Assembly: GCA_029582165.1 (NCBI GenBank)
Contig: CM055877.1
Coordinates: 30,958,241 to 31,022,240 of the forward strand
Direction of reading: 5' to 3'
Length of the DNA stretch: 64,000 nucleotides
DNA from: Portulaca oleracea
Lineage: Eukaryota > Streptophyta > Magnoliopsida > Caryophyllales > Portulacaceae
The position numbers and the translations under genes were made by a program. The notes under the pieces were generated by a model. The model made no database searches. It had not been told where the DNA came from and worked only from the letters and a program-made list of their open reading frames with translations. This document shows, in pieces, positions 48,923 through 59,838 of the stretch; positions within the stretch are counted from its first letter, which is position 1; every line of letters starts with the position of its first letter.

Positions 48923-49858
48923 TGATGCATAATTGATGGCCTTATGCATCAAGGTCAACCATGGAGACATCTAATACTCACCTAGAAGGAAGAAGAGCTC
49001 AAGTCTCTCATATATATCTCTACTTGGAAGGGATCAACTCATGTGGTCGTATACTTTTGCTCCTTAATTCAAGGACCATGAAGCTATCATAGAAGTCATC
49101 CTAGAGAGGATTATTCTACATTCCATGAGCTTTCATATGGTTCAAGAATCTTTAAGTTTGGATGAGAATCCAAGGAGTTATCATCATTTGAAATCTAGTT
49201 TAGTTCATTGTTTTCTTTATGATGTAATCATTAGAATAGATGATGTAAGCCTCAAGGGGCCTATTTCTTGTTTGTGCACGTCTAGGGAGGGCTAGGATTA
49301 CTATAAATACCCCCCTTAGGCCTCTTGTAATCTCATTCATTCACATATCAAATACAAAGTAAACACATGGTGTTGTTTTCTCTCTAGCTTTTGTGCTAGT
49401 TTTCGCTTTCTCTGAGGGAGTTTCAGTTATCCTCTTCTATTCAAGGGTGGCATCCTTGAAGGTGAAAGGAAGGAATCAAGGTCTCAAGGTGGTGTGGCTA
49501 TATCCTTCCAAGAGTCTTCAAAAGCCATCATCTATCCATCGTTATTCATCCATTTATCATCCATTTCGTGTTATTCATCAAGAATTCAACAAGAATTCAT
49601 CAAGCATTCAACAAGAAACGTTTGTTCTTCATCAAACACGCCCAAGCTTCATTCGCTTATCATCATTCATCATTCGCTTGTCCATTCGCTCATTATTTCC
49701 ATCCAATTGGTAATCATCTTCATAGTTCTTTCCATCCTTTTTCATCCATTTCTATTCTATTTTGGTTCTTCGAACTTCGAGAAGGAGATTCCTATCTTCG
49801 CTTTTAAAGATCCTTAGATATTGTGTAATGAGATCATCCCTGGTCCCATTATGCATCA
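48923..49858 (+). repeat. 5' LTR of element D
   Basis: 936 bp, TGATGCATAA to TTATGCATCA, TATAAATA at 49302-49309. The PBS remnant at 49863-49872 is TGCATCGAGC, identical to the damaged PBS of A12. Confidence 0.94.
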
Positions 49859-50099
49859 AATTTGCATCGAGCTTAGAGATTGATTCTCTTAGTTCTTGAT
49901 CCATCTTTTCACCATCTTTCCATCAAACCCATCCCCACCATTCCCATCATCATGCCACCCATGAGTTCTTCCAAGAACTCATAAAGAACTCATAAAGAAT
50001 CATTAACTCCACAAAGAACCCATGAGCCCAAACACAAATCCAACCAATTTCCCCTCACGCCCCTTCTATGCTAACCATCCTACCATGAGTTTCTTCGTG

Positions 50100-51600
50100 A
50101 TCTTTTATCAAGATTGGTTCTAATGGATTGCAAAAGGTCCAGAAGAATTCCCAACATGAGCTACAATGTTTCAAGCAACAAATCGATGATCTTGCTAGCA
50201 AATGGAAGAATGTGGATTCTTCCAAAGGGGTCAAGAAGAACAAAATCACGTGTGGTTCACTCTTCTAAGGTTGAATATGAAGCACCTTATGCACGGAGTA
50301 AACATTCCAACGAAAAGAATGGGAAGAAAGTTCAAGAAGATTTCTTGCCATCCGACATAAAGGTGACTCCATCAACAATCTTCAAGGAATTAAGCAAGGA
50401 GCATGGATGTACTTGAATATACAATAGAGTTCAAGTGGCAACTATGGAAGAATGGTCTTAAGGAGGACGATCCACACATTTTGTATACTACTTTCTTGGT
50501 CTTAATGATTACATTCGTCGTGTTGTTGTAAATCATCTTCTCACAAACTAAGAGTTAAGTTCCTTAGCTCTGATGTTGAAAGACAAAGGAGATGTTGTCA
50601 TCACAAAGTTTAAGTCACATTGATTTGGAGTGTCCTAACAAGAAGAAAGATGTGTCTTTGGTCGAGTACCAAACACATGATAACAAACCATTTGAAGAGG
50701 AAAAGGAAGAGGAAGTCATGCTGACATCGATCGACGATATGAGGAGGAAAATAAAGAGGAAGAAAAGGTAGAAGAGGAGCATATGGAAAATGGCTTGTGA
50801 CAAAAGGAGCAAGTGTGGCGTATGAACATCCACAAAGAGAGTGCAAGATCTCTCATTATACCAACAAAGGAGAAGTATGTTCGCTGAACCAAGAAAAGGA
50901 AAGTTGTGCCTCCTATGGAAATATTATTGTCCTTACGCAAGGGTTAAGCCATGACAAGTTCATTCATTTCAATCCAAGAAGTTTAGTAAGTCTGCTTACA
51001 AAATTTGCAAAGATTCATTATATTGCAAAATTACTTCTATGGATTCTGTCATACTGCTGGAAGGACCAAAGTTGCTGATAGGAATATCATGCCTCTTGAT
51101 GCATCTCTACTTCCATCTTATACCACACTACTTCTAAGAAGGAAGAAAGCCATCTGTGTCGATCATGAAAAAGGAGTATCGAAGGAATAAAGAATATAAG
51201 GATCCTATTCTTATACATTTGGAGAAGAATGAAACTGATCCAAGTAGCCATCACATTTTGAATCTTCCTATGAAGCATATCTTCCATGAGCATCCAAGAG
51301 CTATCTACTTAGATCACTGGTTGAAAGGCCGAGAATTCGAGAGGATGAAATAGCCCAAGTCATCAAGGTACATTGTTTCATACTAAATGACAAGGGTAAA
51401 GTGGTAAGAATAGACTGGGAGTGAGAAGCAACGTGAACAACCCACGCTCACTGGTGAAGAAACGCAAATCCAAGTCTTATGGTGTTCGAGACATCATCTA
51501 AGAAAGTTTAAGAAGTTCATCAAAGGAATCTACGATGACTTCAAAGCTTTCAAGAAGAAAGTCTTGTGAAGAAGGCAAGTAAGAGTTGATTTTCCAAGTT
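50100..51600 (+). pseudogene. D gag remnant with conserved tail
   Basis: No intact start is visible; the leader 49859-50100 carries the usual short AAGAACTCAT repeats. An N-terminal helix and a Lys/Ser-rich part lie at about 50110-50420. A short gag core stretch (FLGLNDYIRRVV, about 50490-50530) is followed by half of the knuckle only (LECPNKKKDVSLVEYQ near 50630). The protease block has lost its Asp motif (SLNQEKESCAS near 50890). The tail from 51156 is close to family A and ends with the same GATCTAAG-type stop and GTCTTGTGAAG variant as A11. Confidence 0.8.
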
Positions 51601-51626
51601 CGAGGACAAACTTTTCAACCGGTGTA

Positions 51627-52560
51627 TGATGCATAATTGATGGCCTTATGCATCAAGGTCAACCATGGAGACATCTAATACTCACCTAGAAGGAAGAAGA
51701 GCTCAAGTCTCTCATATATATCTCTACTGAAGGGATCAACTCATGTGGTCGATACTTTGCTCCTTAATTCAAGGACCATGAAGCTATCATAGAAGTCATC
51801 CTAGAGAGGATTATTCTACATTCCAAGAGCTTTCATATGGTTCAAGAATCTTAAGTTTGGATGAGAATCCAAGGAGTTATCATCATTTGAAATCTAGTTT
51901 AGTTCATGGTTTTCTTTATGATGTAATCATTAGAATATATGATGTAAGCCTCAAGGGGCCTATTTCTTGATTTGTGCACGCCTAGGAGGGCTAGGATTAC
52001 TATAAATACCCCCTTAGGCCTCTTGTAATCTCATTCATTCACATATCAAATACAAAGTAAACACACGGTGTTGTTTTCTCTAGCTTTTGGCTAGTTTTCG
52101 CTTTCTCTGAGGGAGTTTCAAGTTATCCCTTCTTCTATTCAAGGGTGGCATCCTGAAGGTGAAAGGAAGGAATCAAGGTCTCTTGAAGGTGGTGTGGCTA
52201 TATCCTTCCAAGAGTCTTCAAAAGCCATCATCTATCCATCGTTATTCATCCATTTATCATCCATTTCGTGTTATTCATCAAGAATTCAACAAGAATTCAT
52301 CAAGCATTCAACAAGAAACGTTTGTTCTTCATCAAACACGTCCAAGCTTCATTCGCTTATCATCATTCATCATTCGCTTGTCCATTCGCTCATTATTTCC
52401 ATCCAATTGGTAATCATCTTCATAGTTCTTTCCATCCTTTTTCATCCATTTCTATTCTATTTTCGTTCTTTCGAACTTGAGAAGGGAGATTCCTATCTTC
52501 GTTTTTAAAGATCCTTAGATATTGTGTAATGAGATCATCCCTTGGTCCCATTATGCATCA
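51627..52560 (+). repeat. 3' LTR of element D
   Basis: 934 bp, very similar to the 5' LTR. The preceding polypurine block is shortened to CCGGTGTA. Confidence 0.94.
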
Positions 52561-52565
52561 CTACA

Positions 52566-53260
52566 CAATACAATGGCTAAACCTTGGGCAAGGCATTCGT
52601 GTGGATCAACGAAGTTTTGATGAGTCTTTCAATTGGAAAGAATTATCAAGATTCATTGTGGTGTGATATAGTTCCCATGGATACTTGTCATGTTTTATTG
52701 GAAGGCCATGGTTATATGATAGACATGTCATACATGATAGGAGGGCCAACACTTACACTCTCACCATCAACCAAAAGAGGATCACTTTGGCACCTCTCGA
52801 TCCACCATCTCGAAAAGGAGAAACGCTATATTGTATCAATCATGAAGATGGAGTATCAAGGGCATGAAGAGTATAAGGATCCTATTCTTACACATTTGGA
52901 GAAGAATGAAACGGATCCAAGTATCCATCACATTTTGAAACTTCCTAAGCATATCTTCCATGAGCATCCAAAAGATATCTACTTAGATCACTTGGTCAAA
53001 GGCCAAAATTCAAAGGATGAAATAGCCCAAGTCATCAAGGTACATTGTTTCATGCTAAATGACAAGGGTAAAGTGGTAAGAATAGACTTGGGAAGTGAGA
53101 AGACATGAACAACCCACGCTCAAGATGGGGAAACGCAAATCCAAGTCTTACGGTGTTCGAGAATCGATCTAAGAAAGTTTAAGAAGTTCATCAAAGGAAT
53201 CTATGATGACTTCAAAGCTTTCAAGAAGAAAGTCTTGTGAAGAAGGCAAGTAAGAGTTGA
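52566..53260 (+). pseudogene. A11 gag, 3' part (after element D)
   Basis: Resumes at ACAATACAATGGC. It is open at 52584-53108 with alternating frames covering GRPWLYDRHVIHD and the tail. It ends with a CTAAG nonsense near 53168 and the GTCTTGTGAAG deletion also seen in D. Confidence 0.86.
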
Positions 53261-53302
53261 TTTTCCAAAGTTTGAGGGCAAACTTTTTCAACCGGGGGTG
53301 TA

Positions 53303-54118
53303 TGATGCATAATTGATGGCCTTATGCATCAAGGTCAACCATAGAGACTTTACTATCCTACTCCAAGGCATTTCAAGTGACATCACGGCATCTCTACTCC
53401 TAGAGGACTATTGAGCCCTTATCACAAGGGCCTTAAAGTTCTAATCAAGCCATATGATAGAGCTTTCTCTTATGTACATTTTGGTTTTGAATCTTTAGTA
53501 TCGAGTTGTATTTTAGAGATATTGTATTTTCTTTAAATGATGTCATAATTGAGTGGATGACGTAAGCCCTTAAGGGCCTAATCTCAAGAGGTGACGCCTA
53601 AGGAGGTTTCCTACTATAAATACCCCTAGGGGTGCCTTGTAAACATATCTCATATTCATACATTCAATATAATGTCCAAAGTCGACGCTTTAGTTCTCTC
53701 TAGTTTGGCTAGAAATCGAATTCCCTTTGGGTTTTTCGTGAAATCTTCTTCTAATCCAAGATTGAGCATTCTTAGGTGGTGAAAAGAGGAGTAGAGCTCT
53801 GAAGATTGTGGTGTGGCTGTAGCACTGGAGAGGCTTCTGCTCATTCTATCAAGTTCTTTCTCTCGCTTCGCTTGGTTCTTCATCATTGTAAGTCGCTTGT
53901 TTTCCATTTGTTTTGCTAGTTGTGAATTCACTTGATTGTCTTCAAATTCATGATTAAAACTCACGAATCAGCCCCTAAATCATCTACATCTTTTGGCCTT
54001 TGATCTCGTATTTCATTCCTTATTTCGCTCTATCTTTGATTCATCTCGTAAGTTCTTACTTGTGTTATGATCCGTGTTCTTCTTGGCATTTTGCTGAATT
54101 GTGATCCATTATGCATCA
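53303..54118 (+). repeat. Family A LTR 12
   Basis: 816 bp, the shortest A LTR. The PBS at 54122-54131 is reduced to TGCATCGAGC. Confidence 0.95.
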
Positions 54119-54351
54119 ATTTGCATCGAGCTATGTTTAGATGAATCTCCTTTGTTTCTTGCATAAATCTCGACCTTGTTTTGTCACAAAATCACATAAA
54201 CCCCACGTTATACACGCCTTTGATAGTTCTTCCAAGAACTCATCAAGAACCCATCAAGAACCCATCAAGAACTCATAAAACCCGTAGCTCCTCAAAGAAC
54301 CCTCGCCCTAAACACAAACCAAGCCCAACCGTCCCTTTCTCGTGAGTTCAT

Positions 54352-56303
54352 ATGACATCAAGTTCATTTCTAATGGCAAACGAAGAATCTAAATCAAATG
54401 AGGTTTATGAACTCGAGCAACAAATAGCATTTTTGCGTGTGCAATTGGGTAAACAAATGGAAGAAAATAAAGTGCTACGTGAAGGTTCTCTACGTGATGG
54501 TGGTTCGCTCATGGTGATAGTAGTGTGAAGCATAAAGTGCATGAACGCTTGATTTCAAAGTAGAAGTTCCCAATTTAATGGTAGTCTTAATGTTGAGGAT
54601 TATCTTGATTGATACATACGTTGAACGTGTTTTTGAGTTGAAAGATTGTAGTGATGAGCTCAAGGTGAAGTACGCTGCTTTGAAATTAAGAAAACATGCT
54701 TCTATTTGGTGGACTAACCTTCAAAAGAAGAGAGTTGCAAAAGGGAAAGAAAAGATCCGCTCTTGGGATAAGATGAAGTCAAAGTTGCAATCCAAGTTCC
54801 TTCCCAATCATACGCCCACGATAACTACTACAAGCCGCAAAGCTTGTCCAAGGCTCTAAATCGGTCAAGAATACACAAGGGAGCTCAACACCTCCTTTGG
54901 CTGTGATCTCAAAGAGAAGGAACAACAAATTCTGCACGCTACTTGATTGGTTTAAATGATTGATACGCCATATAGTTGAATTACATTCATATGAATCCCT
55001 TGATGAGCTAAGTAACTTGGCTATGAAAGTGGAAAGACAAAGGAAGGAAAGTGACAAGGAACCTCAAAGACCCTATACTCCACTCCCTTACTCTCAAACA
55101 CAATCAAAAGCTCCACAAAATCAGCCCCATCCTCCCTTAAACCCTACGCCAAACCCACATTAAACCAGCCACAAATCCCCATCCAAAACCCAAGTCCAAG
55201 AACCAAGAACATTAGCTCCAAGAAGGTGTTTTCGATGCCAAGGGTTGGGACATTATGCTTCTGAGTGTCCAAACAAGCGAGTAGTGTCTTTCGTGGAATA
55301 CCAAAGTGCTTTATATGTAGAGCCGAGTAATGAGAAAGAAGAAGAAGTTAAGGTTGACGCCAAAGATGAGGAAGATGTAGTAGAAGAATACGTGAAGAGC
55401 CGATGAAGGAGAACTACTTGTGGTAGAAAGGGCCTTGAATATCACAAATGTGCCGAAGATCAACTACAAAGAGAAGCAATTTTTCGCTTCGTTGTACCAT
55501 CCAAGGGAGAGTATGCCCTCGATCATAGATGGAGGAAGTCGCACCAATGCCGCCTACAACAATGGTCAAGAAGTTGCAAATAGAGATTAGCCCACATCCC
55601 ACACCCTACACAATACAATGGCTAAACTCGCAAGGCATTCGTGGATCAACGAAGTTTTGGTGAGTCTTTCAATTGGAAAGAATTATCAAGATTCATTGTG
55701 GTGTGATATAATTCCATGGATACTTGTCATGTTTTATTGGGAAGGCCATGGTTATATGATAGACATGTCATACATGATAGGAGGGCCAACACTTACACTC
55801 TCACCATCAACCAAAAGAGGATCACTTGCACCTCTCGATCCACCATCTCGGCAAAAGGAGAAACGCTATTGTATCAATCATGAAGATGGAGTATCAAGGG
55901 CATGAAGAGTATAAGGATCCTATTCTTACACATTGGAGAAGAATGAAACGGATCCAAGTATCCATCACATTTTGAAACTTCCCAAAGCATATCTTCCATG
56001 AGCATCCAAAAGATATCTACTTAGATCACTTGGTCAAAGGCCAAAATTCAAAGGATGAAATAGCCCAAGTCATCAAGGTACATTGTTTCATGCTAAATGA
56101 CAAGGGTAAAGTGGTAAGAATAGAGTTGGGAAGTGAGAAGCTTACATGAACAACCCACGCTCAAGATGGGGAAACGCAAATCCAAGTCTTACGGTGTTCG
56201 AGAATTGATCGGAAGAAAGTTTAAGAAGTTCATCAAAGGAATCTATGATGACTTCAAAGCTTTCAAGAAGAAAGTCTTTGTGAAGAAGGCAAGTAAGAGT
56301 TGA
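54352..56303 (+). pseudogene. A12 gag-protease-tail (broken)
   Basis: ATG at 54352 with the LRVQLGK coiled coil in frame. Shifts occur near 54507, 54550, 54610 and 54620. The gag core is open at 54578-54859. Further shifts lie near 54840-54900, 55330 and 55395. The protease-motif frame is broken (GCCCTCGATCATAG). The tail keeps an intact GRKFKKF site and GTCTTT. Confidence 0.85.
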
Positions 56304-56345
56304 TTTTCCAAAGTTTGAGGGCAAACTTTTTCAACCGGGGGTGTA

Positions 56346-57172
56346 TGATGCATAATTGATAGCCTTATGCATCAAGGTCAACCATAGAGACTTTACTATC
56401 CTACTCCAAGGCATTTCAAGTGACATCACTGCATCTCTACTCCTAGAGGACTATTGAGCTCCTTATCACAAGGGCCTTAAAGTTCTAATCAAGCCATATG
56501 ATAGAGCTTTCTCTTATGTACATTTTGGTTTTTGAATCTTTAGTATTGGAGTTGTATTTTAGGAGATATTGTATTTTCTTTAAATGATGTCATAATTGAG
56601 TGGGATGATGTAAGCCCTTAAGGGCCTAATCTTCAAGAGGTGACGCCTAAGGAGGTTTCTACTATAAATACTCCTAGGGGTGCCTTGTAAACATATCTCA
56701 TATTCATACATTCAATATAATGTCCAAAGTCGACGCTTAGTTCTCTCTAGTTTTGGCTAGAAATCGAATTCCTTTGGGTTTTTCGTGTGAAATCTTCTTC
56801 TAATCCAAGATTGAGCATTCTTAGGTGGTGAAAGGAGGAGTAGGAGCTCTTGAAGATTGTGGTGTGGCTGTAGCAATTGGAGAGGCTTCTGCTCATTCTA
56901 TCAAGTTCTTTCTCTCGCTTCTCGCTTCGTTCTTCATCATTGTAAGTCGCTTGTTTTCCATTTGTTTTGCCAGCCAGAATTCACTTGATTGTCTTCAAAT
57001 TCATGATTAAAACTCACGAATCAGCCCCTAAATCATCTACATCTTTTGGCCTTTGATCTCGTATTTCATTCCTTATTTCGCTCTATCTTTGATTCATCTC
57101 TCAAGTTCTTACTTGTGTTATGATCCGTGTTCTTTCTTGGCATTTTGCTGAATTGTGATCCATTATGCATCA
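56346..57172 (+). repeat. Family A LTR 13
   Basis: 827 bp, GATAGCC start. A local change reads GCCAGCCAGAATTC (others GCTAGTTGTGAATTC, near 56970). The PBS at 57176-57186 is TGGTATCGAGC. This is the last A LTR before the gap. Confidence 0.95.
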
Positions 57173-57406
57173 ATTTGGTATCGAGCTATGTTTAGATGAA
57201 TCTCCTTTGTTTCTTATAAATTCGACCTTGTTTTGTCACAAAATCACATAAACCCCACGTTATACACGCCTTTGATAGTTCTTCCAAGAACTCATCAAGA
57301 ACCCATCAAGAACCCATCAAGAACTCATAAAAACCCGTAGCTCCTCAAAGAACCTCGCCCTAAACACAAACCAAGCCCAAATCCGTCCCTTTCCTCGTGA
57401 GTTCAT

Positions 57407-59343
57407 ATGACATCAAGTTCATTTCTAATGGCAAACGAAGAATCTAAATCAAATGAGGTTTATGAACTTGAGCAACAAATAGCATTTTATGTGCAATTGG
57501 GTAAACAAATGGAAGAAAATAAAGTGCTACGTGAAGGTTCTCTACGTGATGGTGGTTCGTCTCATGGTGATAGTAGTGTGAAGCATAAAGTGCATGAACG
57601 CTTGGATTTCAAAGTAGAAGTTCCCGAATTTAATGGTAGTCTTAATGTTGAGGATTATCTTGATTGGATACATACGGTTGAACGTGTTTTGAGTTGAAAG
57701 ATTGTAGTGATGAGCTCAAGGTGAAGTACGTTGTTTGAAATTAAGAAAACATGCTTCTATTTGGTGGACTAACCTTCAAAAGAAGAGAGTTGCAAAAGGG
57801 AAAGAAAAGATCCGCTCGGGATAAGATGAAGTCAAAGTTGCAATCCAAGTTCCTTCCCAATCATACGCCCACGACAACTACTACAAGCCGCAAAAGCTTG
57901 TCCAAGGCTCTAAATCGGAAGAATACACAAGGGAGTTTGAACACTCCTTTCCAGGATCTCAAAGAGAAGGAACAACAAATTCTGCACGCTACTTGATTGG
58001 TTTAAATGATTGATACGCTATAGTTGAATTACATTCATATGAATCCCTCGATGAGCTAAGTAACTTGGCTATGAAAGTGGAAAGACAAAGGAAGGAAAGG
58101 GCCAAGGAACCTCAAAGACCCTATACTCCACTCCCTTACTCTCAAACACAATCAAAAGCTCCACAAAATCAGCCCATCCTCCCTTAAACCAAACCCACAT
58201 TAAACCAGCCACAAATCCCATCCAAAACCCAAGTCCAAGAACCAAGAACATTAGCTCCAAGAAGGTGTTTTCGATGCCAAGGGTTGGGACATTATGCTTC
58301 TGAGTGTCCAAACAAGCGAGTAGTGTCTTGGTGGAATACCAAAGTGCTTTATATGTAGAGCCTGAGTATGAGAAAGAAGAAGAAGTTAAGGTTGACGCCA
58401 AAGATGAGGAAGATGTAGTAGAAGAATACGGGAAGAGCCTGATGAAGGAGAACTACTTGTGGTAGAAAGGGCCTTGAATATCACAAATGTGCCGAAGATC
58501 AACTACAAAGAGAAGCAATTTTTCGCCTCGCTGTACCATCCAAGGGAGAGTATGCTCCTGATCATAGATGGAGGAAGTCGCACCAATGCCGCCTCTACAA
58601 CAATGGTCAAGAAGTTGCAAATAGAGATTAGCCCACATCCCACACCCTACACAATACAATGGCTAAACTCGGGCAAGGCATTCGTGTGGATCAACGAGTT
58701 TTGGTGAGTCTTTCAATTGGAAAGAATTATCAAGATTCATTGTGGTGTGATATAGTTCCCATGGATACTTGTCATGTTTTATCAAAGGCCATGGTTATAT
58801 GATAGACATGTCATACATGATAGAGGGCCAACACTTACACTCTCACCATCAACCAAAAGAGGATCACTTGGCACCTCGATCCACCATCTCCAAAAGGAGA
58901 AACGCCATATCAGATCAACTCACGAAGATGAAGTATCAAGGGCATGAAGAGTATAAGGATCCTATTCTACACATTTGGAGAAGAATGAAACGGATCCAAG
59001 TATCCATCACATTTTGAAACTTCCCACTAAGCATATCTTCCATGAGCATCCAAAAGATATCTACTTAGATCACTTGAAAGGCCAAAATTCGAAAGGATGA
59101 AATAGCCCAAGTCATCAAGGTACATTGTTTCATGCTAAATGACAAGGGTAAAGTGGTAAGAATAGACTTGGGAAGTGAGAAGCGACATGAATAACCCACG
59201 CTCAAGATGGGGAAACGCAAATCCAAGTCTTATGGTGTTCGAGAATCGATCTAAGAAAGTTTAAGAAGTTCATCAAAGGAATCTATGATGACTTCAAAGC
59301 TTTCAAGAAGAAAGTCTTTGTGAAGAAGGCAAGTAAGAGTTGA
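57407..59343 (+). pseudogene. A13 gag-protease-tail (broken, last copy)
   Basis: The ATG at 57407 opens 96 codons covering the coiled coil and start of the gag core to 57697, where a lost T (GTTTTGAG) shifts it. Many later shifts occur (57733, 57818, 57920, 57945, 58015, 58330, 58430). The protease motif is visible near 58560. A nonsense GATCTAAG lies near 59250. The 3' end runs to 59365 without an LTR because of the N gap. Confidence 0.86.
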
Positions 59344-59365
59344 TTTTCCAAAGTTTGAGGCAACT

Positions 59366-59378
59366 NNNNNNNNNNNNN
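59366..59378. other. Assembly gap (13 N) joining arrays A and F
   Basis: Thirteen N between the end of the A13 coding region and the middle of an F unit. Neither the A13 3' LTR nor the 5' part of the F unit is present, so at least one join or an unsized gap lies here. Confidence 0.97.
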
Positions 59379-59838
59379 TGTTCTTGCAAACTTGGAGGAG
59401 AGCAAACAAGCAATCACCCAATTTTGAATTCTCCTATAAAATGTATCTATCATATGCTCCTAAAGATATCAACTTGAATCTCATGGTTGAGGTGCTAAGG
59501 ATTCAAAGAAGTCAATAGGTTCTAGTTGTCGATGACCATTCAAAGATGGATCGTTTCATACTATGTCGTATTACCCATGATAAAGGAAAAGTGGTGAAAC
59601 TAGACTTTGAAGTTGTGAAGTTACAAGAGATTGTTACATCCATGGTGAAATATCGAGAATCAAAGTCAAATAATGTCAATGGGTTATCTTAGGAGAAGTT
59701 GAAGAAGTTTTGTAAAGGAGTCTATGATGACTTCAAAGCCTTTAAGAAGAAAGCTTGTAAATCTCTTGTGAAGAAGGCGAACAAAAGAGAGTTGATGCTC
59801 AAAGTTAGAGGACAAACATTTTTTCAACCGGGGGAGTA
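59379..59838 (+). pseudogene. F unit 1 (partial): gag tail fragment
   Basis: Only the last 460 bases of a unit. In-frame stop TCTTAGGAG precedes the open tail (KKFCKGVYDDFKAFKKKACK). The frame from 59699 passes through GGGGGAGTA and continues into the LTR to 59902. Confidence 0.85.

Larger units (their letters stand above)
48923..52560 (+). mobile_element. Element D: gag-only LTR retrotransposon nested in A11
   Basis: The 3638-bp insertion on the plus strand has a perfect target duplication CTACA (48918-48922 and 52561-52565). LTRs are 936 and 934 bp. The interior of about 1.77 kb is shorter than in the other families. The LTRs are the same family as element E, but the interior is far more degraded, so D and E are separate insertions of related elements. 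Confidence 0.95.
1..59365 (+). mobile_element. Tandem LTR-sharing array of gag-only Ty3/gypsy-type element (family A)
   Basis: Thirteen LTRs start at 6067, 9174, 12264, 15347, 28204, 31272, 34348, 37428, 40480, 43540, 46601, 53303 and 56346, all in the same orientation. They alternate with fourteen gag-type internal domains (A0-A13). Each LTR is both the 3' LTR of one unit and the 5' LTR of the next, so these are not independent insertions. After subtracting nested insertions, the start-to-start spacings are 3107, 3090, 3083, 3078, 3068, 3076, 3080, 3052, 3060, 3061, 3059 and 3043. The left end is outside the window and the right end is lost in an N gap, so the target duplication of the founding element cannot be seen. 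No RT, RNase H or integrase occurs in any A unit. Unequal LTR-LTR recombination is the likely origin. A rolling or multimeric DNA intermediate is an alternative. Confidence 0.93.

Noticed and set aside
6067..57172. A units as many independent transpositions into each other
   Set aside because: There are no paired LTRs or target duplications between neighbouring units. One LTR per junction fits recombination or tandem amplification instead.
1..59365. CRISPR array or classical short satellite as explanation of periodicity
   Set aside because: The 3.1-kb period is fully explained by LTR plus gag. There are no short spaced repeats or cas genes.
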